64,000 nucleotides of DNA from Reichenbachiella sp. GTDB taxonomy: Bacteria > Bacteroidota > Bacteroidia > Cytophagales > Cyclobacteriaceae. Within the stretch, counting starts at the first letter, position 1. Each line of letters starts with the position of its first letter. This document shows, one piece after another, positions 28,142-39,963 of this stretch. The notes beneath the pieces were generated by a model that did no database searches, had not been told where the DNA came from, and saw only the letters and a list, made by a program, of their open reading frames with translations. Both the position numbers and the translations under genes were made by a program. The stretch is taken from NCBI RefSeq assembly GCF_033344935.1, contig NZ_JAWPMM010000001.1:1350001-1414000 (forward strand), given 5' to 3'.

Positions 28142-29503
28142 ATGTCTGGTGTCGGCATGAAACAGAGTATGAAAAGAAAGTTTGTTTTTTTTGTAGTTGC
28201 TATGATCCTACTTTGTGGTTTGAATACCTCTGAAGTAAAGGCTAACCTACAGATGTCTGGTCTCGCTTTCAGTCTACCTAACCTCACAATTACTCAGGAG
28301 AATGAAGATCAACCGGTTTCACAAAATCCCTCGAGTGCTGTTACTATTCTACTTGTAGTGGTATTGCTCGGTGTTTCAGGCGGGGCTTATTATTACATTT
28401 CTACTTTGCGAAAAGAGGCTTTTACTAAAGACCTTCAACTCAACGATTTTCATCGCCAGCTAAAAACAAAAGAAGCGCACGTAAATAAGCTCCAGCAGGC
28501 TTATCAAAAGACGGTGAGTCAGAAAAAGGAGATGAAGCAAGTCTTTGCCAAAGAATATGATAAGCTGGTGGCTAAGTATAAAGAGCTCTCCAAAATCAAA
28601 GAAAAGTTGTCCGAGCAGCAAGCGGCAAGAGAAGAACTTGAAGAAACCAGCAAGACGCTAGAAAAAACTCAAGCATTACTTCTGCAGTCAGAAAAAATGT
28701 CCTCCCTTGGTCAGCTAACGGCTGGGATCGCACATGAAATTAACAATCCAGTAAACTTTGTAGCTAATGGAGTGAATACTTTGAAAGACAATTTCAAACA
28801 ACTCAATGTGTTTATTGAAAACTACAAGCGCATATGTGAATTAGAGAGCCTGGAAGAGATAAAAAAATATTACAAAATACAGAGAGAAGATGATCACCAT
28901 TTTAATGATCTTCAAACTTCAACAGAAGAGTCATTAGATGATGTGGAATATGGTACTACAAGAATTACAGAAATTGTAAATGGATTGAGAGTTTTTGCGC
29001 GCCATGATGAAGTTGAAATTAAAGAAGCTGATCTTAACCAAGTGGTCGAAAATGCCATTGTAATTCTCAAGCCAAAATATAAGAAAAAGGCCAAAGTGCT
29101 TAAGGACTTTGATACCAATATTGCACCAATCAAATGTTTACCCGGGCAGTTGAACCAAGCGCTGGTTAATCTCATCGGCAATGCCTGTGATGCCATAGAC
29201 TTCAAAGGTACGATCAATGTGAAGACCGAAGAACTTGATGAGGACAAGGTTAGGATTTCTATCCGGGACAATGGCAAAGGGATGTCGGAAGATACTGTCA
29301 AGAAAATTTTTGATCCATTTTTCACTACCAAAGAAGTGGGTAAAGGCACGGGGTTAGGACTAGCCATTACCTACGGTATAATTGAGAAGCATAATGGTTC
29401 AATCACCGTAGAAAGCGAAGAGGGCAAAGGAACGGAGTTTGTGATTACACTACCAAAGAAGCTACGGAAAGTAAATAAATCAATGGATTCAGCTTTAGCA
29501 TAA
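28142..29503 (+). CDS. Membrane sensor histidine kinase with minimal extracytoplasmic part
   Basis: A 453-aa kinase. A signal peptide or first helix ([13 protein letters not shown]), about 30 periplasmic residues and one membrane helix (residues 65-88) are followed by a long coiled coil (about 100-185). The HisKA site is [12 protein letters not shown] (His198). The ATPase boxes are [25 protein letters not shown] and GTGLGLAI. No sensor domain fits in the periplasm, so the signal may be sensed in the membrane or through the coiled coil. The receiver/PP2C-like gene follows by 13 bp and is the likely phosphate acceptor. Confidence 0.9.
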   Translation: MSGVGMKQSMKRKFVFFVVAMILLCGLNTSEVKANLQMSGLAFSLPNLTITQENEDQPVSQNPSSAVTILLVVVLLGVSGGAYYYISTLRKEAFTKDLQLNDFHRQLKTKEAHVNKLQQAYQKTVSQKKEMKQVFAKEYDKLVAKYKELSKIKEKLSEQQAAREELEETSKTLEKTQALLLQSEKMSSLGQLTAGIAHEINNPVNFVANGVNTLKDNFKQLNVFIENYKRICELESLEEIKKYYKIQREDDHHFNDLQTSTEESLDDVEYGTTRITEIVNGLRVFARHDEVEIKEADLNQVVENAIVILKPKYKKKAKVLKDFDTNIAPIKCLPGQLNQALVNLIGNACDAIDFKGTINVKTEELDEDKVRISIRDNGKGMSEDTVKKIFDPFFTTKEVGKGTGLGLAITYGIIEKHNGSITVESEEGKGTEFVITLPKKLRKVNKSMDSALA

Positions 29504-29516
29504 CTTAATTGTAATT

Positions 29517-30785
29517 GTGGAAGGAGTACTAAATAGAACTTATAAAGACGAAGAAGTAAAACGATTCAATATCCTTTATGTGGATGATGAAGAGGTTAAT
29601 CTGCGCATATTTCAGCGCGCCTTTAAAAGACATTACAATGTATTCACGGCTGAATCCGGAAGTGATGCAATCAAAATTTTAGAAGATAATCAGATAGATC
29701 TCATCATGTCTGATCAGCGAATGCCCGGTATGACGGGAGTTGAATTGCTCATCAAGATTGTTCCGATGTACCCAAACATTGTGAGAATGATCATGACCGG
29801 CTTCAGTGATGAAGACGAGATCATTAGAGTGGATAAGGAGGTAGGTTTGGATCGATTTCTCGTGAAACCTTGGAATCAAGAAGATCTAAAAGAAGAATTT
29901 GACAAGGCGCTTGAGTTGAGGAACCCAACCGAGGATGTGGAGGAACCGCCTCCAGCGGCAATTCCTGCAGAAAAGAAGCCACAGGCATCGGCACCAACGA
30001 AGCTTAGCAAGCAAGAACTGAAAAAGGAGATTATTAAGTCTGTAGAAGCTAGAAAGAATATGATGTCAACGGTCAATATGGACCAGGTCATAGAATTCAA
30101 TGTTTCGCTCAGAGAATCACTTTTGCCTAGACAAGAAGAACTAAAGCTGTATTTGGATGATGCTTTTGTATTGTATGAACACAATAGAGTAAACCATAAT
30201 GGCTATTGGTTTGGAGAAGTAGCGGATAAAGTGCTCATTACTTCCTTTAATACCAATTCTGGAGTAATTCATGCACTGACGCTTAATACATTTATTTGTG
30301 CAACGCTGATGGAGTTGATGTATAAGGATAGAGTTTTTGATCCTAAAGAAATTCTTTCCAGTTTATCTACGAGAATTCAGAACAGGTTTTTTGGTAAGAA
30401 ATACGACGAAAATATCTGCTCCATAGATATTGCCTTGTTGGTTTATGATAAGCAAGATGAATCGCTGCTATTTGGAGGGGCCAATCATAACCTTTATTCA
30501 TTTAGCAAAAGCGGTGAGTTTAAAACGCTTTCTGGGAACATAGCACCGCTTATCCCAGGTGTAGAGCCGGATGTGAATGTGCTTCAGTTCGATACTTTTG
30601 AAGTGAGTGAGTTGTATTTCATTTCTAATAATGTAATTGACGATAGTACAAAAAAATCAGAAAGCAACTCAGCCTTACTAAGTACGCAGTTGTTGCTTGA
30701 AGAACTACATAAGTTTCCAATGATCATGCAAGCCAAGCTGCTACATGAATACAAGTACAAAAGTTTGGTGGGCGTCCGTTTTTAG
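29517..30785 (+). CDS. Response regulator fused to a degenerate SpoIIE/PP2C-like domain
   Basis: A 422-aa protein with GTG start. The receiver domain covers residues 17-125, with phospho-acceptor Asp66 (LIMSDQRMPG) and Lys117 (LVKPW). A Pro/Ala linker and a coil (165-200) lead to a SpoIIE/PP2C-like domain (about 205-422). The fold is recognisable (LLPRQEEL, SIDIALLVYD, FGGANHNLY), but the metal-binding motifs are gone. The usual SGDFYWF is NHNGYWF (226-232), DCTGHG is SFNTNSG (243-249) and FSDG is ISNN (369-372). It therefore probably binds partners without dephosphorylating them. In SiaABC the phosphatase SiaA has the active version of this domain. Confidence 0.88.
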   Translation: MEGVLNRTYKDEEVKRFNILYVDDEEVNLRIFQRAFKRHYNVFTAESGSDAIKILEDNQIDLIMSDQRMPGMTGVELLIKIVPMYPNIVRMIMTGFSDEDEIIRVDKEVGLDRFLVKPWNQEDLKEEFDKALELRNPTEDVEEPPPAAIPAEKKPQASAPTKLSKQELKKEIIKSVEARKNMMSTVNMDQVIEFNVSLRESLLPRQEELKLYLDDAFVLYEHNRVNHNGYWFGEVADKVLITSFNTNSGVIHALTLNTFICATLMELMYKDRVFDPKEILSSLSTRIQNRFFGKKYDENICSIDIALLVYDKQDESLLFGGANHNLYSFSKSGEFKTLSGNIAPLIPGVEPDVNVLQFDTFEVSELYFISNNVIDDSTKKSESNSALLSTQLLLEELHKFPMIMQAKLLHEYKYKSLVGVRF

Positions 30786-30823
30786 GAACTAACCTAATCA
30801 ATAAATATTTGAGTAAAGAGAAA

Positions 30824-31465
30824 ATGGCAATAGGTAAAAATCTTAAAAAGGGAAACAACAAAGAGACTTCTTCTAATGAAGAAATCAAAGACGAGAAATT
30901 GGAAGAATCTGTGGTACAGAAAGAAGTGATGAAGGAAAAATCGGCAGTAGCACCAACGCCAAAAAGTCAAACGCAATCTTTGAATCAACTCAATCATGAT
31001 TTAGAGGCTGTCCAGCAGCTGGAAGAAGATAGCAGGATGCTAGTCGTCTTTCCTGTAGGTCAGGAGGAATACGCTTTTGAAATTGGACAAATAAAAGAAG
31101 TGGTGCCAGTGCCACCTATTTCACCAGTTCCACAAACCAAACCTTATATCCTTGGCGTGGCAAACGTGAGGGGCAACGTATTGGCCGTAATAGATTTGGC
31201 TAAGAAATTTGGAAGAAAGAAAGAGCAGGAAGCAGATTATATCAAGTATGTTATTGTAATCAAAAGCGAAGAGATTAAAGTGGCCGTAGCCTCTAGCCAG
31301 GTACCCGAAACGCTAATGATACCCGAAAGTCAAATAGATAGTACGGCAGATGTGATGAGAAAAACCAATGCGGAGCAAAATTTCATCAATGGTGTGGTAA
31401 AAAAGGACAACAGAATGATAGTACTCATCGACGTTTTAGAAATGGTCGATGGTGACCAAGAATGA
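30824..31465 (+). CDS. cheW: CheW-like coupling protein with basic N-terminal extension
   Basis: A 213-aa CheW that links receptors to CheA. The CheW fold starts at about residue 70 (MLVVFPVGQEEYAFEIGQIKEV, then GVANVRGNVLAVIDL, and FINGVVKKDNRMIVLIDV). The first 65 residues are an unusual charged tail starting MAIGKNLKKG. The second CheW of the locus begins MALGKNVKKD, so this N-terminal motif is conserved between the two paralogues. ATG 30824 is preferred over the TTG at 30809. It is 15 bp before the first MCP gene. Confidence 0.9.
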   Translation: MAIGKNLKKGNNKETSSNEEIKDEKLEESVVQKEVMKEKSAVAPTPKSQTQSLNQLNHDLEAVQQLEEDSRMLVVFPVGQEEYAFEIGQIKEVVPVPPISPVPQTKPYILGVANVRGNVLAVIDLAKKFGRKKEQEADYIKYVIVIKSEEIKVAVASSQVPETLMIPESQIDSTADVMRKTNAEQNFINGVVKKDNRMIVLIDVLEMVDGDQE

Positions 31466-31480
31466 ACGAAGCAAAGTAGC

Positions 31481-34400
31481 ATGGAGACACTAAGGAAATT
31501 AAAAATAAGGCAGAAGATGTTGCTTTATATAATGGGTGCTGCGGCCTTATTATATATTGGGATTTTCAGTTATGTAGGGTCCAGATTAAAAGAGGAATCG
31601 AAGAAGGAAGCTATTAAGCTGGCAGATTCGGATGCCTTACAGAAAGCCAATAATGTAAATGCTCGCATGCAGGAGGATATATCTGTGGCTCGTTCCTTAG
31701 CCATTACATTAGGTGATTATGCTGATCTACCTGCAGAGACAAGGTACTCCATGCAAAAATCTTTGATGACCAGCTTTCTCCAAAAGTATTCTGATTATGA
31801 TGCCATATGGATGAACTGGGAGCTAAGCGCAATTGATCCGGATTGGTCACTACCTTATGGCCGTCAACGTATCACTTATTTCTGGAAGGATGGTCAAATT
31901 CAAGAAACTATAGAGACCTTGGATACCGACGGGACCAATTTAGTTGGTGATTATTATAGGTTGAAGTCGGATTTGAATGAAGAAATGTCTGAGCCATATA
32001 TAAGTGAAGACTACGAGAACGGCATGACCAATGAAAAATTGATTACCTCACCCTGTATTCCTGTAGTTAAAAATAATCGCTTTATTGGCTTGGTTGGTAC
32101 GGACTATGATGTATCGGTATACTCAAAGGCTATTGAAGACTCCAAGCACAAACAGGGATCTTCGTATTTAATAGCCAACAGTGGTATGATTGCATCCAAT
32201 GGTAAGAAAGAAATGATTACCAGGTCTGTGAAAGAATTACCATATCATCAGGAAGAATTTGGTGTCCTTGAAAGCATTGCCAAAGGACAATTTGTGTCTT
32301 ACACCACAATTAATAAAGACACAGGGGAAGAGGTTTACGTTTCGTTTGCACCGATTGAGTTAAATCGAGCATCATTGCCGTGGTCGGTAGGTACTGTTTT
32401 GCCGTTGGATGAAATTGGAAATACTTATATGACTGCCTTAAACTTTTTAATTAGTGCGGGAATTATAGGTTTTGTCCTTTTGGGCTTTATCATTTGGAAT
32501 ATAGCTGGTCGATTTACGAATCGGATCAAGGCAACCAATCATGCCATGAAAGAACTTTCCTATGGCAACCTTGACCATTCGCTTAACATTGAGATTGAAA
32601 CTGGTGACGAGATTGGAGAAATGCAAGGTTCACTGAACCATTTAATTACTCAATTAAGTAAAAAGGCGGACTTCTCGCGAGAGATAGGGGAAGGAAATTT
32701 GGATGCTCCTTTTGAAGTAGCTAGCGACAATGACGTCCTTGGTACCTCACTCATGAAGATGAGAGATAATCTTCAAATCGTGATTAATGAGACGAATGGA
32801 GTAATTAGAGATGCTGCGGAGGATGGTAACTTTAGTACAAGAGTAGAAGAAGAAGGGAAGCAAGGCGCATGGTTTGAATTAAGTGCCTCCATAAATAATT
32901 TGTTGGGTTCATTTGTAGCTCCATTGATTACACTCAACAGAATCATAAGAGCCATGGCTGATGGAGATCTCACTAAGCGATATGAAGATGATGTAAAAGG
33001 AGAGATCAAAGAAATGGCAGATAATTTTAATCTGGCCTTGGATAATATAGATGGGCTTTTGCATCAGATTTCTATGAGTTCTGGAGTGGTCGACGAAGCA
33101 TCCGCAGAGATGAAGGTGACCACTGAAGAGATGCGAACTAATACTTCTGAAATAGCCTCTGCTATTGCTCAAATGAGCAACGGTGCTCAGAACCAAGTGT
33201 CTAAAGTGGATGAGTCGTCTACTTTGATAGAAGGGATATTGAGTTCTTCTAATGAAATGGCCAGTAAAGCTGAAACCATCAACAATTCAGCAAAAAATGT
33301 TGCGGAAAGAAGTGGTAAAGGATTAGAGATGATGAACAAGGTCGTTTTCAATATGGATGATATTTCGGCCTATTCATCAAAAACTCAAGATTCGATTAAG
33401 GTATTGACCGAACGGTCTAAAGAAATTACCCGTGTGCTTGGTGTGATTACAGAAATCGCTTCACAAACTAACTTATTAGCGCTTAATGCCGCGATTGAAG
33501 CCGCTCAAGCAGGCGATGCTGGTAGAGGGTTTGCTGTGGTAGCTGAAGAAATTCGAAAATTGGCCGAAGACTCCAGAACCTCAGCCAAAGAGATTGAATT
33601 GTTGGTAAGTGGAGTTCAGAAGGATACTAAAGAAGCTGCGGATGTAATTGAAATCATGAATGCCAGCGTAAAAAATGGTAGTGAGGCCTCTAGTGAAGCT
33701 TCTGATGTATTTAAGCAAATATTAGATTCAGCAACAGCTAATCTTGATTACTCAGAAGAAATTCTTAACGATACGAAATTGCAAATCGGAGATATCAATG
33801 AAGTAGTGTCTCTCACTGAATCAATAGTAGTTATTGCTGAGGAAACTGCTGCAGGAACTGAGCAGGTGGCTAGTTCTGCGACAGAATTGTCTTCTGGTAT
33901 GGAGCTTTTCAATGAAAAGACGCAAAGTCTGGCTGTGGTGGCAGAAACATTGAAGGATGGAGTGAGCATGGTGAAGCTCTCAGGTACAGCCAGCGAAAAC
34001 ACGGCTATATTCAAAATGAGAGAGGCATTTGAACATGAAAAAATGTTATTGGATGCTTTGCTAGACTATATGCCTGATACCATTTATTTTAAAGATTTGG
34101 AGTCTAAATTCATCAGAAATAGTATGTCGCATGCTAAGCAAATGGGACTTGACAACCCTCGAGAACTTATTGGGAAAAGCGATTTTGATTACTTCGGAGA
34201 GCATGCGCAAAGAGCCTTCGATGATGAACAAAGAATCATTAAGACTGGGGAGCCTATTTTGAACCTAGAAGAAGAGGTGGACAAAAAAGATGGTGATACA
34301 GTATATGTTTCAACTACCAAATTACCACTGAAGGATAAAGATGGAAACACCATAGGTACATATGGTATCACTAGGGATATTACACAAATCAAAATAGCCA

Positions 34401-34879
34401 CTAAGCGGGAAGGAGAAATTCGTCAGCAACAAATGCAGGAGCATTTGGCAATGATCAAAAAACAAAATGATCTCTTCGGTGATATACTCAATTTAGTTGA
34501 TTATAAAATTGCCCTCAAAGACCCGAATGGTGTGATCTATCTGGTCAATGATGCTGTTGCGAAAGACTTTGGTTGTCCACCATCAGAAATTATAGGAAAG
34601 AGTGATTTTGACTTTTATGACAAAGAGTTTGCTGAAAAGATAAAGGAGAAAGAAGGGGAGCTTGTGGCTTCACGTGTACCAGTGATTAGCTTAGAGAAAG
34701 TGAAACTACAAAATGATGTAAAATACTGGTTCATTAGGAAGGTGCCCATTTTGATTCCAGAGTTTGAGGATTGGGGTCTATTGGTGATTCAAAATGAAGT
34801 AGAAGAACAAAAAGTAAAAGCAAAAGAATATATCGCTGAGTTACAAGAAAAATTCCCAGGCATGGTTCTGGAAATCTAA
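31481..34879 (+). CDS. Methyl-accepting chemotaxis protein with two C-terminal PAS domains
   Basis: An 1132-aa receptor. TM1 is at about 14-34 and TM2 at about 317-339. Between them is a large dCache-type periplasmic sensor. Several HAMP-like units follow (about 340-520), then the signalling hairpin with its tip at about 657-685 ([20 protein letters not shown]). Unusually, two PAS domains come after the signalling hairpin (about 850-985, [18 protein letters not shown]; and about 995-1115, [17 protein letters not shown]). A cytoplasmic input could thus act on the membrane-distal end of the receptor. First of three tandem paralogues. Confidence 0.92.
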   Translation: METLRKLKIRQKMLLYIMGAAALLYIGIFSYVGSRLKEESKKEAIKLADSDALQKANNVNARMQEDISVARSLAITLGDYADLPAETRYSMQKSLMTSFLQKYSDYDAIWMNWELSAIDPDWSLPYGRQRITYFWKDGQIQETIETLDTDGTNLVGDYYRLKSDLNEEMSEPYISEDYENGMTNEKLITSPCIPVVKNNRFIGLVGTDYDVSVYSKAIEDSKHKQGSSYLIANSGMIASNGKKEMITRSVKELPYHQEEFGVLESIAKGQFVSYTTINKDTGEEVYVSFAPIELNRASLPWSVGTVLPLDEIGNTYMTALNFLISAGIIGFVLLGFIIWNIAGRFTNRIKATNHAMKELSYGNLDHSLNIEIETGDEIGEMQGSLNHLITQLSKKADFSREIGEGNLDAPFEVASDNDVLGTSLMKMRDNLQIVINETNGVIRDAAEDGNFSTRVEEEGKQGAWFELSASINNLLGSFVAPLITLNRIIRAMADGDLTKRYEDDVKGEIKEMADNFNLALDNIDGLLHQISMSSGVVDEASAEMKVTTEEMRTNTSEIASAIAQMSNGAQNQVSKVDESSTLIEGILSSSNEMASKAETINNSAKNVAERSGKGLEMMNKVVFNMDDISAYSSKTQDSIKVLTERSKEITRVLGVITEIASQTNLLALNAAIEAAQAGDAGRGFAVVAEEIRKLAEDSRTSAKEIELLVSGVQKDTKEAADVIEIMNASVKNGSEASSEASDVFKQILDSATANLDYSEEILNDTKLQIGDINEVVSLTESIVVIAEETAAGTEQVASSATELSSGMELFNEKTQSLAVVAETLKDGVSMVKLSGTASENTAIFKMREAFEHEKMLLDALLDYMPDTIYFKDLESKFIRNSMSHAKQMGLDNPRELIGKSDFDYFGEHAQRAFDDEQRIIKTGEPILNLEEEVDKKDGDTVYVSTTKLPLKDKDGNTIGTYGITRDITQIKIATKREGEIRQQQMQEHLAMIKKQNDLFGDILNLVDYKIALKDPNGVIYLVNDAVAKDFGCPPSEIIGKSDFDFYDKEFAEKIKEKEGELVASRVPVISLEKVKLQNDVKYWFIRKVPILIPEFEDWGLLVIQNEVEEQKVKAKEYIAELQEKFPGMVLEI

Positions 34880-34901
34880 AACAGGTTTGTAGATCACCAA
34901 A

Positions 34902-37433
34902 ATGAGAATTATGATGAAGAATATTACGGTTAGGAAAAAGATGTTGGGTTTCATCCTAGGGATGACGGTGGTAATTTATGTCATTACTTTAAGCTATATC
35001 GGTTTTAATTTGAGGGAAAAGGCGATAGTAGAAGCGAAGAGACTAGCTGATACCTTCGCTACTCAGAAAGCCAATGAAATAAAGGCCATCTTGAATGAAG
35101 ACATGGCGGTGGCTCGGGATATGGCAATAGTTGTTCAAGGGTATACCAAAATGCAAAATCCGCTTAGAGATAGCCTGAGAGAAAATCTAATGGTTGAAAT
35201 TTTGAAAAAGTATCCAAAATATGCAGCCACCTGGATGAGTTGGGAATTGTCAGCCATTGACCCGACGTGGGTCAAATCGCATGGCAGAGAAAGAATTAAT
35301 TTTTATCAGCGTGACAATCAAATTTTCTCATCGCGAGAGTTGGCCAATCTAGACGCGGATCCCGAAGGTGGGCTTTATCATAAAATAAAGTACAACGACA
35401 ACATTGTAGAGACACTTTCAGAGCCTTATTGGTATCAGGACTATAATTATACAGACGCCACCGCAGATTCTCTTTTGGGTGTATCTCCTAGCTGTGCTAT
35501 TGTGGTAGATGGTGAATTTAGTGGTGTCATCGGTACAGATATGACACTCGAAGCATTTCAGTCGATGTCAGAGATTGATTTCTTTGATAGGGGCTATGCA
35601 TTTTTATTATCCCATGAAGGTGTGATCATTGCCCATCAAAATGTTGAAAATTTTTCTCTCCCTATCGATACCTTAAGTTTTACAAAGAGAGTCGATCTGA
35701 ATGAAATCAAATCTCTTATAAAAGAAGGGAAACCTAAATCTTTTACGGTATACGATGACTCATTTGGTGAGGATGTTTATGTTTCATTTGCACCTATATT
35801 TATTGGTCAAACGGATTTTCCTTGGTCTGCTGTGACTATTGTTCCTGTGTCTGAAATCACGGCACCTTTTAATACGACTTTTCAGATTACTCTTCTTGTT
35901 GGGGGTATTGGGTTGATTTTACTTACGCTGGTAATTTTAAGAATTTCAAATGGAATAACTACCTCAATTGAAAGCTCAAACAGCTTGCTTAAAAATTTGG
36001 CCATGGGTAACCTGGATCAAAATAAAAAACTGGTTGTAAAATCAAATGATGAGCTGGGCCAAATGGCTAATTCTGTCAATGTATTGGTAGATGAGTTGAA
36101 TAAAAAAGCAGTTTTTTCTATAGAAGTTGGTAAGGGAAATCTGGATTCAAATTTCGAGGTGGCTAGTAATCAGGACAGCCTTGGCCTCTCACTTTTGAAA
36201 ATGCGGGACAATTTGAAGAATGTGTTAGATGATACCAACGCTGTGGTGAGAAGGGCAGGTGCCGATGGTGATCTGAGTGCTCGAATAAATACGGAAGGAA
36301 AGCAAGGTGGGTGGAAGGATTTGGCAGAATCTGTTAATAATCTATTGAGTTCCATCTCTACTCCCGTAATGGTGGTAAATCAAATTGTTAATGCCATGGC
36401 TGAAGGTGACCTTTCTCAAAGGTTTTCTGAAGAAGCCCATGGAGATATGGAGCGATTGTCCAATAACCTTAATAAGGCATTGGATAGCTTGAATGATTTG
36501 TTGAAAAGCATTGCTGAAAATGCGGAGGTAATAGACGAATCATCTGCCGAAATGCGAGTGGTGAGCGAAGAGATGAATACCAATACCCGGGAAATAGCTT
36601 CTGCCATATCAGAAATGAGTAATGGAGCTCAGACTCAGGTCAGCAAAGTAGATGAATCATCTAATTTAGTAGAAGGTATTTTGAGATCGTCTACTGAAAT
36701 GGGAGACCGTGCCGAGACCATTAATGAGGCCGCTAAAAAAGGTGTCAGCAGCAGCGAAAAAGGGTTGGAGATGATCAATAAGGTGGTGTTTAACATGACT
36801 GACATTTCCGAGTATTCTACCAAGACACAAGAGTCGATTCAGGTACTTACAGAAAGATCCACGGAAATTACAAGAGTACTGGGAGTAATCACGGAGATTG
36901 CCTCGCAAACAAACTTATTGGCTCTTAATGCAGCTATCGAAGCAGCACAGGCCGGAGATGCCGGACGTGGGTTTGCCGTTGTGGCAGAAGAAATCAGAAA
37001 ATTGGCAGAAGACTCAAGAAACTCAGCGAAAGAGATTGAAAAACTGGTCAGTGGCGTTCAGACGGATACGACTGAAGCAGCAAAAGTCATTGAAATCATG
37101 GGAAGCAGTGTGAAGAATGGAGAACAGGCCTCCAAGGAAGCCTCTGAAGTATTCAAAGAAATTGCAGAAACGTCTGATAAAACCTTCAGTCATTCTCAGG
37201 AAATTCTTCAGGCCACAAAGTCTCAAGTGAAAGATATCAACGAGGTAGTGGCGATAACAGAAAATGTAGTAGTAATAGCAGAAGAAACGGCTGCAGGCAC
37301 CGAACAAGTAGCAAGCTCAGCTACGGAGTTATCATCTGGGATGACTGGATATTCAGAGAAGTCCCAGAAACTGGCTGATGTGGCCAATGAATTGAAAGAG
37401 CGATTGAAAAAGTTTATTCTATCAAATAGTTAA
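34902..37433 (+). CDS. Methyl-accepting chemotaxis protein (dCache, poly-HAMP)
   Basis: An 843-aa receptor with the same layout as its neighbours but without the PAS pair. TM1 is near the N-terminus ([20 protein letters not shown]), followed by a dCache-like sensor with [15 protein letters not shown]2 (about residues 326-348) and repeated HAMP units separated by GNLD repeats. The signalling hairpin has its tip at about 664 ([18 protein letters not shown]), followed by [20 protein letters not shown]. It lies 22 bp after the first and 5 bp before the third MCP gene, so it is a recent tandem copy in one operon. Confidence 0.93.
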   Translation: MRIMMKNITVRKKMLGFILGMTVVIYVITLSYIGFNLREKAIVEAKRLADTFATQKANEIKAILNEDMAVARDMAIVVQGYTKMQNPLRDSLRENLMVEILKKYPKYAATWMSWELSAIDPTWVKSHGRERINFYQRDNQIFSSRELANLDADPEGGLYHKIKYNDNIVETLSEPYWYQDYNYTDATADSLLGVSPSCAIVVDGEFSGVIGTDMTLEAFQSMSEIDFFDRGYAFLLSHEGVIIAHQNVENFSLPIDTLSFTKRVDLNEIKSLIKEGKPKSFTVYDDSFGEDVYVSFAPIFIGQTDFPWSAVTIVPVSEITAPFNTTFQITLLVGGIGLILLTLVILRISNGITTSIESSNSLLKNLAMGNLDQNKKLVVKSNDELGQMANSVNVLVDELNKKAVFSIEVGKGNLDSNFEVASNQDSLGLSLLKMRDNLKNVLDDTNAVVRRAGADGDLSARINTEGKQGGWKDLAESVNNLLSSISTPVMVVNQIVNAMAEGDLSQRFSEEAHGDMERLSNNLNKALDSLNDLLKSIAENAEVIDESSAEMRVVSEEMNTNTREIASAISEMSNGAQTQVSKVDESSNLVEGILRSSTEMGDRAETINEAAKKGVSSSEKGLEMINKVVFNMTDISEYSTKTQESIQVLTERSTEITRVLGVITEIASQTNLLALNAAIEAAQAGDAGRGFAVVAEEIRKLAEDSRNSAKEIEKLVSGVQTDTTEAAKVIEIMGSSVKNGEQASKEASEVFKEIAETSDKTFSHSQEILQATKSQVKDINEVVAITENVVVIAEETAAGTEQVASSATELSSGMTGYSEKSQKLADVANELKERLKKFILSNS

Positions 37434-37438
37434 TCTAG

Positions 37439-39949
37439 ATGTTAAAGAAAATAGCCATACGACGAAAAATGATGCTCTTTATATTGGGCATTTCATTAGC
37501 TATTTACGTGGTAACACTAAGCTATGTAAGTATCACGCTTCGCCAAAATGCGATCACCGAAGCGAATAAATTAGCCAATTCGCTTGCCTTGCAAAAAGCT
37601 AATGATATCAAAGCCAAATTGGATGAAGGCGTGGCTGTTTCCAGATCGATGGCAGACATTATTAAAAGTTATGCCTTTATGCCAAAGGATCAGCGAGAGC
37701 AACTGCAGAAGGAGCTTTTAGTAAACATCTTAAAGAACTACCCGGATTATGACGGTACTTGGTTGAGCTGGGAACTCGAAACTATAGATCCAGAATGGCA
37801 AAAGTCTCATGGCAGACAAAGATTCACCTATTATATCAAGGATGGTCAGATATTGGAAGATGTTGATTTTGTAAATCTCGAAGGAGATGATTTGAATGGT
37901 ATTTATTATCGTCATAAAGTCAACATGGATGAAGGTATTACAGAACCATATTTTTATGCCAGCTATGATGAGGGAGAGAAGAATCAAGTTTTAGGAATAT
38001 CGCAAAATGCTTCGATCATTATCGATGGCAAATTTGCCGGCCTTATAGGCTCTGATTTGTCATTAGAGGATTATGAAGACATGACTACGTTCAATGATTT
38101 TGACAAAGGGTATGCTTTCTTAGTTTCTAACAACGGAGCCATTGTAGCACACCCAAATAAAGATATCAGAAGTCATCTGCTAGACACCTTAGGATTTGAA
38201 GTAAATTTTGATATGAAAGATTCAGTTAGAAGCGGAGGGTTTACCTCATTTTATAGCCATGACCCTATATACGACGAAGAAGTATATATCTCTTTGGCAC
38301 CTATTCCTATTGGTAGGTCATCGGCTCCATGGGCTGTGGGTACAGTAGTGCCTGTATCAGAAATAACAAAGTCTTTTAATGCCACATTTAAAATAACAAT
38401 CATAGTTGGACTCATTGGTTTGATTCTACTGTCTATGGTGATTTGGAGAATAGCTAATCAAATTATTTCCTCCATTGAGAAGTCTAATGATTTGCTCAAA
38501 GACCTAGCTCTTGGAGATTTGAATCGGGATAAGAAACTAATTGTTGATACTGAAGATGAATTAGGCGAAATGGCTAGTTCGGTGAATGTATTAGTTGATG
38601 AATTGAGTAAGAAAGCTGAATTCTCTAAAGAAATTGGAGAAGGCAATTTAGATTCCAATTATAAAGTAGCAAGTGAACAGGATATTCTAGGGCATTCTTT
38701 ACTCAAAATGCGTGATAGCCTTAAAAATGTCTTGGATGAGGTGAAAGAAGTAGTGGAGGAAGCTGGAAATGCAGGGAATCTAAGCGCAAGGATTAAAACT
38801 GAAGGTCAACAAGGTGGATGGAAAGATTTAAGCGAATCTGTAAATAATTTGCTGCAATCAGTTTCTACTCCTGTGATGCGAGTAAATACGATTGTGAACG
38901 CCATGGCAGAAGGAGATCTGACTGAAAGATTTAATGAGCAAGCACATGGAGATATTGCCCGCCTTTCGGGTAATCTAAATAAGGCCTTGGATAGTTTGAC
39001 AGACCTGCTGCAAAGCATTTCCAAGAATGCGAATTTTGTAGATGAGTCATCGGCTGAGATGAGTGTAGTTAGCGAAGAGATGAACACCAATACCAGAGAG
39101 ATAGCTTCTGCTATTTCTGAGATGAGCAATGGTGCTCAGACTCAGGTGTCCAAGGTAGATGAATCCTCAAATCTGGTTGAGGGCATTCTGAGATCTTCCA
39201 ATGAAATGGGTGAACGTGCCGAGAACATCAATGACGCAGCTAAGTTAGGAGTGGCAAGCAGTGAGAAGGGGATGGACATGGTGAATAAGGTGGTGTTCAA
39301 TATGGTGGATATATCAGAATATTCTTCCAAGACTCATCATTCTATTCAGGTGCTTACCGAACGTTCGGCTGAAATCACAAGAGTACTGAGTGTGATTACG
39401 GAAATAGCTTCTCAAACAAATTTACTAGCCTTGAATGCAGCTATTGAGGCCGCACAGGCAGGTGACGCAGGGCGAGGTTTTGCCGTTGTAGCGGAGGAGA
39501 TTCGAAAGCTCGCAGAAGATTCTCGAAACTCAGCCAAGGAAATTGAAAAGCTGGTCAATGATGTGCAGGCTGATACGACAGAAGCCGCTAAGGTGATTGG
39601 CATCATGAGTGAGAGTGTAAAGAATGGCGAGCAAGCCTCAAAAGAAGCGTCTGAAGTATTCAAAGAAATTTCTGATACATCAGATAGAACTTTCCGCCAC
39701 TCACAAGAAATATTGGAGGCTACAAAGCTGCAAGTTAAGGACATCAATGCGGTGGTAGCTATTACTGAAAATGTCGTGGTGATTGCCGAAGAGACCGCAG
39801 CGGGTACTGAGGAGGTGGCAAGCTCTGCAACGGAATTGTCTTCAGGAATGATGGGGTACACAGAAAAATCACAGCAGCTGGCTAAAGTCGCAGAGGAGCT
39901 CAAAAGTGGGATAAGCAAGTTTGTACTTACCAAAGAAAATGTTAATTAA
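37439..39949 (+). CDS. Methyl-accepting chemotaxis protein (dCache, poly-HAMP)
   Basis: An 836-aa receptor, the closest relative of the preceding one. Starts [18 protein letters not shown], with TM1 at about 10-32, a dCache-like sensor ([14 protein letters not shown]), TM2 at about 320-342, poly-HAMP and a signalling hairpin with its tip at about 655. The sensor domains have diverged more than the signalling domains, which suggests different ligands feeding one array. ParA-like and CheW genes follow at 14 and 781 bp. Confidence 0.93.
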   Translation: MLKKIAIRRKMMLFILGISLAIYVVTLSYVSITLRQNAITEANKLANSLALQKANDIKAKLDEGVAVSRSMADIIKSYAFMPKDQREQLQKELLVNILKNYPDYDGTWLSWELETIDPEWQKSHGRQRFTYYIKDGQILEDVDFVNLEGDDLNGIYYRHKVNMDEGITEPYFYASYDEGEKNQVLGISQNASIIIDGKFAGLIGSDLSLEDYEDMTTFNDFDKGYAFLVSNNGAIVAHPNKDIRSHLLDTLGFEVNFDMKDSVRSGGFTSFYSHDPIYDEEVYISLAPIPIGRSSAPWAVGTVVPVSEITKSFNATFKITIIVGLIGLILLSMVIWRIANQIISSIEKSNDLLKDLALGDLNRDKKLIVDTEDELGEMASSVNVLVDELSKKAEFSKEIGEGNLDSNYKVASEQDILGHSLLKMRDSLKNVLDEVKEVVEEAGNAGNLSARIKTEGQQGGWKDLSESVNNLLQSVSTPVMRVNTIVNAMAEGDLTERFNEQAHGDIARLSGNLNKALDSLTDLLQSISKNANFVDESSAEMSVVSEEMNTNTREIASAISEMSNGAQTQVSKVDESSNLVEGILRSSNEMGERAENINDAAKLGVASSEKGMDMVNKVVFNMVDISEYSSKTHHSIQVLTERSAEITRVLSVITEIASQTNLLALNAAIEAAQAGDAGRGFAVVAEEIRKLAEDSRNSAKEIEKLVNDVQADTTEAAKVIGIMSESVKNGEQASKEASEVFKEISDTSDRTFRHSQEILEATKLQVKDINAVVAITENVVVIAEETAAGTEEVASSATELSSGMMGYTEKSQQLAKVAEELKSGISKFVLTKENVN

Positions 39950-39963
39950 AATCAACTGATCTA

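Noticed and set aside
28912-29367. 151-codon minus-strand frame in the histidine kinase gene
   Set aside because: Antisense to the ATPase domain; no independent evidence.
39412-39933. 173-codon minus-strand frame inside the third MCP gene
   Set aside because: Shadow of the helical signalling domain; similar frames occur antisense to the other two MCP copies.
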